Shown here: in pieces, positions 26,357 to 34,222 of the stretch
How the letters are laid out: every line of letters starts with the position of its first letter
Position numbering within the stretch: position 1 is the first letter of the stretch
DNA from: JACCZX01 sp963786295
Lineage (GTDB): Bacteria > Pseudomonadota > Gammaproteobacteria > Burkholderiales > Burkholderiaceae_F
Length of the DNA: 64,000 nt
Reading direction: 5' to 3'
NCBI GenBank assembly: GCA_963786295.1
Contig: CAWAYV010000003.1
Coordinates: 124,001-188,000 of the forward strand
Made by a program: the position numbers and the translations under genes
Notes under the pieces: model-generated
What the model saw: only the letters and a program-made list of their open reading frames with translations
The model's database searches: none
Told to the model about the DNA's origin: nothing

Positions 26357-26399
26357 TCGTAGCCCGTCATGCGAGCCACGCGAGCCGCAGGGTCGCGCC

Positions 26400-27293
26400 T
26401 CAAGCGCGGCCATGCGGCTCGCTCGGCATCACGCTCCAGTGCAGCTTCTGCCGCAGCGTCGTGAAAAAGTTGTAGCCGACCGGATGCAGCAAGGTCGCCG
26501 CATGCGAACTGCGCTTGACGCGCACGACGTCGCCGGGTGCGAGCTGCTCGTAAGACTGCATGTCAAAGTGCGCCATCGCATCGCGCTCGTCGGTGATTTC
26601 GATCTCGATGACGACATCGTCGTTCAACACGATCGGCCGGTTCGACAAGGTTTGTGGCGCGACCGGCACCAGCAGCAAGCCGGCCAATGACGGATACAGA
26701 ATCGGGCCGTCGGCCGATAGGGCATACGCAGTCGAACCGGTCGGCGTGGCCACGATGACCGCGTCGGCGCGCTGGTTGTACATCGTCGCGCCGTCCACCC
26801 GCACGGTGTATTCGACCATGCCACCCGTGACACCGCGCGACACGACGATGTCGTTCAGCGCCGCCGCATGAAAGATGGCTTTGCCGCCGCGGCGCACCTC
26901 GCCATCGAGCAATACGCGGCGATCGGTCTCGTAGGCTCCGCGCAGCATCGGCACCAGCGCCTCTGACATCTGATCGAGCGACACGTCAGTCATAAATCCA
27001 AGCCGGCCGTGGTTGATGCCGATCAGCGGCACCTGATGCGGCGCCAGCTCGCGCGCGATGCCCAGCATCGTGCCGTCGCCGCCGAGCACGATCGCCACAT
27101 CGGCCTGTTTTCCGATCGCGTGCACGCTGTGGCCCGGGTACTGGTCGAGTTGCACATGCTCGCGGGTGGTGGAATCCAACAGCACTTTGCCGCCAGCCGA
27201 CTCGACAATTCGGGCGATCGCCAGTAGCGGTTCACGGATATTTTCCGCGCGTGGCTTGCCAAAGAGAGCAACGTTGCTGAATGGCCGGGACAT
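26400..27293 (-). CDS. nadK: NAD kinase
   Basis: This 297-residue protein has the phosphate-donor motif in IVLGGDGTMLGIARELAPHQVPLIGINHGRLGFMTDV, the second conserved block YNQRADAVIVATPTGSTAYALSADGPI, and SNRPIVLNDDVVIEI near the end. It makes NADP from NAD and ATP. ATG 27293 gives the normal family N-terminus (FSNVALFGKPRAENI). It is divergent from hrcA and followed by recN, the usual betaproteobacterial arrangement. Confidence 0.97.
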   Translation of the reverse strand: MSRPFSNVALFGKPRAENIREPLLAIARIVESAGGKVLLDSTTREHVQLDQYPGHSVHAIGKQADVAIVLGGDGTMLGIARELAPHQVPLIGINHGRLGFMTDVSLDQMSEALVPMLRGAYETDRRVLLDGEVRRGGKAIFHAAALNDIVVSRGVTGGMVEYTVRVDGATMYNQRADAVIVATPTGSTAYALSADGPILYPSLAGLLLVPVAPQTLSNRPIVLNDDVVIEIEITDERDAMAHFDMQSYEQLAPGDVVRVKRSSHAATLLHPVGYNFFTTLRQKLHWSVMPSEPHGRA

Positions 27294-27364
27294 GAATCGA
27301 TTATGCAGGAGGCTCGGCAGCCGAAGCGGGCCCACACCTTGCGTACACTTTGTCGATGGGGTCG

Positions 27365-28381
27365 ATGATGCTGGACGATAGGGCGCGCCAACTTCTGAAA
27401 ACGCTGATCGAGCGGTATATCGCCGAGGGCCAGCCGGTCGGCTCGCGCGCGCTGTCGCGCATCTCCGGGCTCGAGCTGTCGCCGGCAACGATTCGCAACG
27501 TGATGGCCGACCTGGAAGAGATGGGCTTTGTCGCGAGCCCGCACACTTCCGCCGGTCGGGTGCCGACGCCGCGCGGCTACCGCCTGTTCGTCGATTCGCT
27601 GTTGACCGTGATGCCAATCGAGCAGCAGCAGACGCAGATCATGCAGGACCAGTTGCAGATAGGCGATCCGGCGCGCGCGATGCAATCAGCGGCACAACTG
27701 CTGTCGAGCTTGTCTCAGTTCGCCGGCGTCGTGCTGACGCCGCGCCGCGCTTCGAGCTTCAAGCAGGTCGAATTCGTGCGCCTGTCCGAGCGCCGTATTC
27801 TGCTGATCATCGTCACCCCCGAGGGCGACGTGCAGAACCGGGTGCTGATGACCGATGCCGCGTATTCGCAGTCGCAACTGGTGGAAGCGGCAAACATTTT
27901 GAACGAGCACTACGCCGGCCTTTCATTCAACGACGCGCGCACACGGCTGCACGGAGAGCTGCGGCAGCTCGGCGCTGACATTACGCAGCTGCTGAAGGCG
28001 GCGGTCCAGGCGGGCAGCGACGCGGTGGCGGAATCCCAGCCAGTCGTCATCTCGGGTGAACGCAATCTGTTGGGCCTGAGCGACCTGGCGACCGACATGG
28101 CGAAGCTGCGGCGCATGTTCGATCTGTTCGATCACAAGACGCGGCTGATCCAGTTGCTCGATGTATCGATCGGCGCGCACGGCGTCCAGATCTACATCGG
28201 CGGCGAATCGCAAACGGTGCCGCTCGACGACCTAAGCATGGTCGTGGCGCCGTACGAGGTCGACGGCAAGGTGGTCGGCACCCTCGGCGTGATCGGCCCC
28301 ACGCGCATGGCCTACGAGCGCGTCATTCCGATCGTCGATATCACTGCGAAGTTACTGTCGAACGCTTTGTCGCAGACGTGA
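27365..28381 (+). CDS. hrcA: Heat-inducible transcription repressor HrcA
   Basis: About 338 residues. The N-terminal winged helix has LDDRARQLLKTLIERYIAEGQPVGSRALSRISGLELSPATIRNVMADLEEMGFVASPHTSAGRVPTPRGYR, essentially identical to Burkholderiales HrcA. The C-terminal GAF-like domain ends with VIGPTRMAYERVIPIVDITAKLL. HrcA normally represses groESL through CIRCE elements, but no CIRCE is visible in this window. Several in-frame starts (TTG 27350, ATG 27356, 27365, 27368) are possible; I chose the ATG pair next to LDDRAR. The structured repeat copy B begins 18 bases after the stop. Confidence 0.96.
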   Translation: MMLDDRARQLLKTLIERYIAEGQPVGSRALSRISGLELSPATIRNVMADLEEMGFVASPHTSAGRVPTPRGYRLFVDSLLTVMPIEQQQTQIMQDQLQIGDPARAMQSAAQLLSSLSQFAGVVLTPRRASSFKQVEFVRLSERRILLIIVTPEGDVQNRVLMTDAAYSQSQLVEAANILNEHYAGLSFNDARTRLHGELRQLGADITQLLKAAVQAGSDAVAESQPVVISGERNLLGLSDLATDMAKLRRMFDLFDHKTRLIQLLDVSIGAHGVQIYIGGESQTVPLDDLSMVVAPYEVDGKVVGTLGVIGPTRMAYERVIPIVDITAKLLSNALSQT

Positions 28382-28398
28382 GTTTGAGAGTTGCGGTA

Positions 28399-28834
28399 GC
28401 AGCAGCGGCTGGCGCAGCTGCACCGCCTACGTCGTCGGGCACTAAAGTGCCGACCACTGCGGTACTCACAACGCCGGCGCAAAAAAGGGCTAAAGCGCTT
28501 TTTTGCTCAACGGCCCCGGCGTTGCTCCGCTCCTCGGGCGACGACTCAAAGGCGGCGCATCTGCGCCAGCCGCTGCTGTCGCGACACTGCCTCGTGCGAG
28601 GTGTTTTTCTTTTCCCCCACTCAAGAGACACTGCTCCCCGCGCCAGCGTTTGGCGTAGCGGCGCTGCCTTTGGAGTCGTCGCCCGAGGAGCGGAGCGCCA
28701 GCCGGGTCTTTGACGGGCCTGCCTGTTTGAGCGCAGCGAGTTTGCAGGCCCGCCGCTGGCGTGAGTACCGCAGGGTCGGCACGTTAGTGCCCGACGACTC
28801 AGGCAGCGCCGCTACGCCAAACGCTGGCGCGCTG
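28399..28834 (+). repeat. 435-bp structured intergenic repeat, copy B
   Basis: Collinear with the reverse complement of 1517-1951 along its whole length. It fills the gap between the convergent hrcA and DUF6502 stop codons. Shared landmarks in the same order: the hairpin GGGCACT/AGTGCC with short loop, a GCAAAAAAG/CTTTTTTGC stem at 28479-28506 around the invariant loop GGCTAAAGCG, CGCCAGCGTTTGGCG at 28641-28655, and its inverted partner at 28814-28828. In copy A the same loop sits on a different but still fully paired stem, which argues for conserved structure. Confidence 0.85.
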
Positions 28835-28846
28835 CGATGCTCTAAG

Positions 28847-29753
28847 TCACTTCTTCGAGCCTTCGATCGGCAGTTCACCATCACGCATCAGCGGCGACTC
28901 GGGCTCCGAGTAAAAGTACATTCCAAACCGCATTCGCATTGCCTGACTGCCGGAACGCTGGCTGTCGTGTTCGAGACGCTCCGCCGAAAGCGCACTGATG
29001 CGTCGCGTCGCGGACTCCAGGACGCGCCGAGCCAATTCCTGCAGCGCCTGAATCGACTCGGGCCCGAGGTCCTCCGCAGCAGACGCTGTGCTCCAGATGC
29101 GGCGAGCCGTTGCCTGTTTGCATTGCGCTGAAGTTTCCTTCAATCGCTGCCAGATGGTCATGCACGTTGCGCGCGATGTACGCCATCGCATGTATGAAGC
29201 TGCGATCCGCAACGGCACGTTCGAGATGAAGGCGAGCGATGTCGTCGCTGACTTCAACGAAACCTAGTCGCAGCAGCTCTTCCAGCACCGCGCGACTGTG
29301 AAAGTCGCGCGACACCGATTGCGACAATCGCTCGAACGACGGTTCGCTCTTCGCATTTCCGTTGCGCACCGGCAAGGCCCGCGGCAGGCCGTCTTGATCC
29401 ACGTACTGCGGATCGCTGGCCCATCGAGCGATGACTTCGCCCGCCAGCGATGGCAACGGCTGCCGTACGCGTGCCGTGAGCCGACTTTCGGAGCTCAGCG
29501 CGCGGACGTCTTTTCGATGCACGCCCGATACGATGCTGATGGCGGAGTCGTTGATGCGCTTGCCGGATTGCGAGAGTTCGGCTTGCGCCGCGCGCAGAAA
29601 TGCGGGCTTCAGTGCTGCAACAAGCTGCGGAAACGTAACGCCGTTGGCGACCAGCAACCGTACGAGCGGCGCAAGCATCGCCAACGTTTGATCGAGCAGC
29701 ACATCGGAGCGACTTGCGTCGCCGGTCTTTTCGGCGCTCACCTGGAAGCACAT
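28847..29753 (-). CDS. DUF6502-family protein, one frameshift
   Basis: About 300 codons. The first two thirds (AMLAPLVRLLVANGVTFPQLVAALKPAFLRAAQAEL, INDSAISIVSGVHRKDVRAL, SRDFHSRAVLEELLRLGFVEV) have the layout I know from DUF6502 proteins: a helix-turn-helix-like N-terminus and a conserved HRKDV motif. Near 29074-29092 the frame shifts by one surplus base after PHLEHSV. The continuation AAEDLGPESIQALQELARRVLESATRR in the next frame completes the family C-terminus. Function is unknown; a DNA-binding role is possible. It is convergent with hrcA across repeat copy B. Confidence 0.72.
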
Positions 29754-29848
29754 TTCTCGCAGCGAATGTCGCTAAATCGAAGCAGTGGGTCGACTCCTTA
29801 GAATGCGTCGCCGGGATGTCGCTAATCGCCGCAAAAGACCTTCGAACG

Positions 29849-30967
29849 ATGCCGTTTTCACCGGAACCCGCGTTTGTGCACGGCTCGTTGAGTCGGACTG
29901 CGGTGTTGCTCGTCAATCTCGGGACACCGGCCGCGCCCGATGCCGGCGCGGTGCGCCGATTCTTGCGTCAGTTTTTGAGCGATCCACGCGTCGTCGAAAT
30001 CCCACGGCTCGTTTGGTGGCCGATTTTGTACGGTGTCGTGCTGCCGCTGCGGCCGGGCAGGACTGCAGCTAAATACGCCGCGATTTGGTCCGATCAGGGG
30101 TCGCCACTGATGGCCCACAGCCGGCAGCAGGCGCTGATGCTGCGCGGCTACTTAGGTGAGCGCGGGCTCGACATCGAAGTCGCGTTGGCGATGCGCTACG
30201 GCGAGCCGTCGATCGCTTCGGCGCTTGCCGAACTGCGACAAAGAAATGTGAATCAGCTGCTGGTGCTGCCGATGTTTCCGCAGTATTCGGCGACGACGAC
30301 TGCATCGGTATTCGACGCGGTCAATGGCTATTTGAAGACGATTCGAAACGTGCCTGAACTGCGCTGGGTCAAGCACTTTCACGATCACGCCGGCTATATC
30401 GAAGCGCTGAGGCAATCGGTGCTCGATCATTGGACTCGGTTCGGCCCGCTCGGCAAGGCAGGCAAGCTCGTCATCAGTTTTCACGGTGTGCCGAAGCGAA
30501 CGCTGCATCTGGGCGATCCGTACCACTGCGAGTGTCAGAAAACCGGCCGCATGCTTGCGGACTCACTGGGGCTCAGCGACGGCGACTATGTGGTCACTTT
30601 TCAGTCCCGTTTCGGCCGCGGCGAATGGTTGCAACCGTACACCGCGCCGACCCTGCGCAAGCTCGCCGCGGACGGCTGCGCGCGGGTAGATGTCATCTGC
30701 CCCGGGTTTGTGACCGATTGCCTGGAGACGCTCGAAGAGATAGCGATAGAAGGCAAGAACGAGTTCCTATCCGCGGGCGGCAAGCAGTTTCACTACATCG
30801 CCTGCCTGAATGACGCGCCGGCATTCATTGCCGCGCTGGCCAACCTCGTGCAGCAACAGGTGCAAGGCTGGTCGATTCCCTCGACCATTAAGTCAGATGC
30901 CGCTGCGCGCGACGCGCAGGCACAAAAAAGCCGCGAGCGAGCGCGGCTGTTGGGTGCAAAGAACTAG
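29849..30967 (+). CDS. hemH: Ferrochelatase
   Basis: About 372 residues. Seen: AVLLVNLGTPAAPDAGAVRRFLRQFLSDPRVVEIPR, LPMFPQYSATTTASVFD, the catalytic histidine in VISFHGVPKRTLHLGDPY, and the conserved acidic stretch CPGFVTDCLETLEEIAIEG. The enzyme inserts Fe2+ into protoporphyrin IX at the cytoplasmic membrane face. The start at ATG 29849 is chosen because the family begins shortly before the LLVNLGTP motif; ATG 29816 would add 11 residues. Its last codons contain, on the other strand, a terminator for the neighbouring gene. Confidence 0.96.
   Translation: MPFSPEPAFVHGSLSRTAVLLVNLGTPAAPDAGAVRRFLRQFLSDPRVVEIPRLVWWPILYGVVLPLRPGRTAAKYAAIWSDQGSPLMAHSRQQALMLRGYLGERGLDIEVALAMRYGEPSIASALAELRQRNVNQLLVLPMFPQYSATTTASVFDAVNGYLKTIRNVPELRWVKHFHDHAGYIEALRQSVLDHWTRFGPLGKAGKLVISFHGVPKRTLHLGDPYHCECQKTGRMLADSLGLSDGDYVVTFQSRFGRGEWLQPYTAPTLRKLAADGCARVDVICPGFVTDCLETLEEIAIEGKNEFLSAGGKQFHYIACLNDAPAFIAALANLVQQQVQGWSIPSTIKSDAAARDAQAQKSRERARLLGAKN
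30924..30948 (-). terminator. Rho-independent terminator of the SlyB-like gene, inside hemH
   Basis: On the minus strand, AGCCGCG/CGCGGCT with a 6-base loop is followed by six Ts. It lies 44 bases beyond the SlyB-like stop codon and entirely inside the final codons of the convergent hemH gene, where it encodes part of the KSRERARLL tail. Confidence 0.8.
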
Positions 30968-30991
30968 AGACGAAAGGTGTCGAGCGCCGCT

Positions 30992-31408
30992 CTACGAGGG
31001 TCGCGGTCGCAGCGTCAGCGCGCTGCCGTTCACCCGCACGATATCGCCCACATTAAAGCCTGCGGCTATTTGTGGAATCGTGCGCAGCGAGCCGTCCAGC
31101 ATCTGAATTTCAACAATGTACGAAGGCGTAGAGTCCGAGGCCCGACGCACGGCCATCACGGTTCCGCATTCCGAGCAGGAATGGACGACTACCTTTTCGC
31201 GTGGGGCGGTCGGCCGCGCATGGGAGTTGATCAAGAGGATCATCCCAATCGCGGCAAGGCCGATCACGACCAGCGGCGTCTGCGCGCTGAACGTGTCGCG
31301 TGCAGGCAGGTGCAGGGTCGCCGCTTTCTTGGGCGCGTTCGGTGGGGAAATCGAGCCGGTTTCCATGCCCACTTTGTAGCGGTCCGCGCCGATTGGCGCA
31401 TAGATCAT
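30992..31408 (-). CDS. Single-pass membrane protein with a SlyB-like C-terminal motif
   Basis: About 138 residues (ATG 31408; ATG 31366 is a second candidate). One transmembrane helix, TPLVVIGLAAIGMILLINSH, is followed by CSECGTVMAVRRASDSTPSYIVEIQMLDGSLRTI and a C-terminal GFNVGDIVRVNGSALTLR. The C-terminal segment matches the pattern seen after the glycine zipper in SlyB/PcpY lipoproteins (CxxCGTV..V, then a DGS.RT strand and a GxRVGDxVRV turn), but here no glycine zipper or lipobox is present. Function is unknown; an envelope role is inferred. It is divergent from grpE. Confidence 0.62.
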   Translation of the reverse strand: MIYAPIGADRYKVGMETGSISPPNAPKKAATLHLPARDTFSAQTPLVVIGLAAIGMILLINSHARPTAPREKVVVHSCSECGTVMAVRRASDSTPSYIVEIQMLDGSLRTIPQIAAGFNVGDIVRVNGSALTLRPRPS

Positions 31409-31473
31409 CCGATCCCATGTTCCGGCGAAGGCAGTCGGCCTATATCTTTCGGAACTAAATCTGTCCCCTTCAG

Positions 31474-31501
31474 CTTGAAAAGCCGACGCATGACCCAACA
31501 T
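31474..31501 (+). promoter_or_regulatory. Sigma-32-type heat-shock promoter of grpE
   Basis: CTTGAAA at 31474-31480 and CCCAACAT at 31494-31501 are separated by 13 bases. They match the RpoH consensus (CTTGAA, then CCCCAT-T) and lie about 43 bases upstream of the grpE ATG. Confidence 0.75.
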
Positions 31502-31543
31502 CTTTCAACTCGTTGAGTAAAAAGAGATTTTTGGAGGAGCGCG

Positions 31544-32101
31544 ATGTCCCGTCCGGACCTTAATCCGGCCAACGAAGCACCCGCAGCGGAAGTCGTAGAG
31601 CGGGAGCCCGCGAATGCCCAGGCGCTCGGATCGGCGACCGTGGCCGAGGTAGAGAGCGAACTGCAACAGGCGCTGGCCAAGGCAAACGAAAACTACGACC
31701 TGTTTGTGCGGGCGAAGGCTGAGACCGAGAATGTCCGCCGCCGAGGGCAGGAAGACGTCGCCAAGGCCTACAAGTTCGCGGTCGAGTCGTTCGCCGAGGC
31801 GCTGCTGCCGGTAGTCGACTCGCTCGAAAAGGCACTGCACCTACGGAACGCGCCCGCCGACGCGCTGCGCGAAGGCGTCGAGCTGACACTGCGGCAACTG
31901 AAAGCCGCGTTCGCCAAGGGCAACTTGAAGGAAATCGACCCGGCGGTCGGCGAAAAATTCGACCCCCATTTTCATCAAGCGATTTCGACGGTGCCCGCCA
32001 AAGGCGTGGCACCGAATCATGTAGTCGAGGTGTTGCAAAAGGGCTGGCTGATTGCCGATCGCGTATTACGGCCCGCTCTCGTCATCGTCGCGCAGGCTTG
32101 A
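31544..32101 (+). CDS. grpE: Nucleotide exchange factor GrpE
   Basis: This 185-residue protein has GGAGG directly upstream of the ATG region. A long N-terminal helix (ELQQALAKANENYDLFVRAKAETENVRRR) forms the dimer coiled coil. The family signature in the beta domain is FDPHFHQAISTVPAKGVAPNHVVEVLQKGWLIADRVLRPALVIVA. GrpE exchanges ADP for ATP on DnaK and acts as a thermosensor. A sigma-32-like promoter precedes it, and a second one overlaps its last codons to drive dnaK. Confidence 0.97.
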   Translation: MSRPDLNPANEAPAAEVVEREPANAQALGSATVAEVESELQQALAKANENYDLFVRAKAETENVRRRGQEDVAKAYKFAVESFAEALLPVVDSLEKALHLRNAPADALREGVELTLRQLKAAFAKGNLKEIDPAVGEKFDPHFHQAISTVPAKGVAPNHVVEVLQKGWLIADRVLRPALVIVAQA

Positions 32102-32124
32102 ACTGGATCACATTTACCTTACAT
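32097..32124 (+). promoter_or_regulatory. Probable sigma-32-type promoter of dnaK
   Basis: CTTGAA at 32097-32102, overlapping the last grpE codons, and CCTTACAT at 32117-32124 are separated by the same spacing as in the grpE promoter (13 bases after the 7-base -35). The -10 is weaker than consensus. It lies about 38 bases upstream of the dnaK ATG. Confidence 0.6.
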
Positions 32125-32161
32125 CGGTAGTGCGGAACATTAGGACTTAAGGACACAAAAA

Positions 32162-34096
32162 ATGGCAAAGATCATCGGCATTGACCTCGGCACGACCAAC
32201 TCCTGTGTGGCCATCATGGAAGGCGACACGGTGCGGGTGATCGAGAACAGCGAGGGCGCACGCACGACGCCGTCGATCGTCGCGTATCAGGAGGACGGCG
32301 AAATCCTGGTCGGTGCGTCGGCCAAGCGGCAGGCGGTCACCAATCCCAAGAACACGTTGTATGCGATCAAACGGCTGATCGGCCGGCGCTTCGAAGAAAA
32401 GGAAGTGCAGAAGGATATCAAGCTGATGCCGTACAAGATCGTCAAGGCGCCGAACGGCGACGCCTGGGTCGAAGTGCGCGGCAAGCAGATCGCGCCGCCG
32501 CAAGTCAGCGCCGAAATACTGCGCAAGATGAAAAAGACCGCCGAGGACTATCTCGGCGAACCGGTGACCGAGGCGGTGATCACCGTGCCGGCGTATTTCA
32601 ACGATTCGCAACGACAGGCGACGAAAGACGCCGGTCGCATCGCTGGCCTCGAAGTCAAGCGCATCATCAACGAGCCGACCGCCGCTGCGCTTGCGTTCGG
32701 TCTCGATAAAACCCACAAGGGCGACCGCAAAATCGCGGTTTACGACCTCGGCGGCGGTACGTTCGACATCTCGATCATCGAGATCGCCGATGTCGAGGGG
32801 GAAAAACAATTCGAAGTGCTGTCGACCAACGGCGATACGTTTCTCGGCGGCGAAGACTTCGATCAACGCATCATCGATTACATCATCGGCGAGTTCAAGA
32901 AAGAGCAGGGCGTCGATCTCGGCAAGGACGTGCTCGCGCTGCAGCGCCTGAAAGACGCGGCAGAGAAAGCCAAGATCGAGCTGTCGTCGAGCCAGCAGAC
33001 CGACATCAATCTGCCGTACGTGACGGCCGATGCGTCGGGTCCGAAGCATCTGAACATCAAGCTGACGCGCGCCAAGCTCGAGTCGCTGGTCGAAGAGTTG
33101 ATCGCGAAGACGATCGAGCCGTGCCGCATCGCGATCAAGGATGCAGGTGTTAAGGCGAGCGACATCAACGACGTGATCCTGGTCGGCGGTATGACGCGCA
33201 TGCCGAAGGTGCAGGAGAAGGTCCAGGAATTCTTCGGCAAGGAGCCGAGAAAGGACGTCAACCCGGATGAGGCGGTGGCCGTCGGCGCCGCGATTCAGGG
33301 TCAGGTGCTATCGGGCGAGCGTAAGGACGTGCTGTTGCTCGATGTCACTCCGCTATCGCTCGGTATCGAAACACTGGGCGGCGTGATGACGAAGATGATT
33401 CAGAAGAACACGACGATCCCGACCAAGTTTTCGCAGACGTTTTCGACGGCCGACGACAATCAGCCGGCGGTGACGATCAAGGTGTATCAAGGCGAGCGCG
33501 AAATGGCCGGCGGCAACAAGCTGCTCGGCGAGTTCAACCTGGAAGGCATTGCACCGGCGCCGCGCGGCCTGCCGCAGATCGAGGTCGCGTTCGATATCGA
33601 CGCCAACGGCATTCTGCACGTCGGCGCCAAGGACAAGGCGACCGGCAAGGAAAACAAAATCACGATCAAGGCTAATTCAGGCCTGACCGAAGCCGAGATC
33701 CAGGCGATGGTCAAGGATGCAGAAGCGAACAAAGCCGAGGATCACAAGCGCTTCGAGCTCGCGCAGGCGCGCAACGCAGCCGATTCGAGCGTGCACCAGA
33801 TCCGCAAGTCGTTGACCGAGCACGGCGACAAACTTGACGCCGGCGACAAGGAAAAGATCGAAGCTGCGATCAAGGATGTCGAAGACGCGCTGAAGACCGA
33901 AGACAAGGACGCGATCGAGGCGAAGACCGCGGCGCTGATGACCGCTTCGCAGAAGCTCGGCGAGAAGATGTATGCCGATGCGCAACAGGCGGCAGGCGCG
34001 GGAGCGGCCGCGCAGCCGGAAGCGGCGACCGCGGAGGCGACTGCGAACAATGAGGACGTCGTTGACGCGGACTTCAAAGAGGTTAAACGCGGGTAA
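32162..34096 (+). CDS. dnaK: Molecular chaperone DnaK (Hsp70)
   Basis: This 644-residue protein begins AKIIGIDLGTTNSCVAIMEG and contains VPAYFNDSQRQATKDAGRIAGL, IAVYDLGGGTFDISIIEI and LVGGMTRMPKVQ, with the substrate-binding domain LLLDVTPLSLGIETLGGVMTKMI and the helical lid. The C-terminal tail ends EDVVDADFKEVK, the conserved EEVD-like bacterial tail. It is intact, without frameshift. It works with DnaJ and GrpE from the same cluster in protein folding and in control of sigma-32. Confidence 0.99.
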   Translation: MAKIIGIDLGTTNSCVAIMEGDTVRVIENSEGARTTPSIVAYQEDGEILVGASAKRQAVTNPKNTLYAIKRLIGRRFEEKEVQKDIKLMPYKIVKAPNGDAWVEVRGKQIAPPQVSAEILRKMKKTAEDYLGEPVTEAVITVPAYFNDSQRQATKDAGRIAGLEVKRIINEPTAAALAFGLDKTHKGDRKIAVYDLGGGTFDISIIEIADVEGEKQFEVLSTNGDTFLGGEDFDQRIIDYIIGEFKKEQGVDLGKDVLALQRLKDAAEKAKIELSSSQQTDINLPYVTADASGPKHLNIKLTRAKLESLVEELIAKTIEPCRIAIKDAGVKASDINDVILVGGMTRMPKVQEKVQEFFGKEPRKDVNPDEAVAVGAAIQGQVLSGERKDVLLLDVTPLSLGIETLGGVMTKMIQKNTTIPTKFSQTFSTADDNQPAVTIKVYQGEREMAGGNKLLGEFNLEGIAPAPRGLPQIEVAFDIDANGILHVGAKDKATGKENKITIKANSGLTEAEIQAMVKDAEANKAEDHKRFELAQARNAADSSVHQIRKSLTEHGDKLDAGDKEKIEAAIKDVEDALKTEDKDAIEAKTAALMTASQKLGEKMYADAQQAAGAGAAAQPEAATAEATANNEDVVDADFKEVKRG

Positions 34097-34162
34097 ACCT
34101 CGATCGCGTTTAACCCGCCGAGTTCGGGTGGACGACGTTGTCGCCGCCCAACTCGGCGTTTT
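34081..34162 (+). terminator. Two hairpins after dnaK, the second terminator-like
   Basis: A perfect 11-bp inverted repeat, GGTTAAACGCG/CGCGTTTAACC (34081-34115), brackets the dnaK stop codon. Immediately after it, GCCGAGTT/AACTCGGC encloses inner stems GGGTGG/CCGCCC and CGAC/GTCG (34117-34157), followed by GTTTTG. The second should terminate or attenuate transcription before dnaJ. The first may stabilise the dnaK mRNA end. Confidence 0.7.
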
Positions 34163-34222
34163 GCGTTGTGGCTTTGCCTTGTAGATTTGTGTTGTGGAGT
34201 TGCGTCGGGGAATTGAGGGGTA

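Noticed and set aside
31409..31543. CIRCE operator (TTAGCACTC-N9-GAGTGCTAA) upstream of grpE, dnaK or hrcA
   Set aside because: Searched by eye; only a short ACTC-GTT-GAGT inverted repeat near 31506-31516 is present, which lacks the CIRCE arms and spacing.
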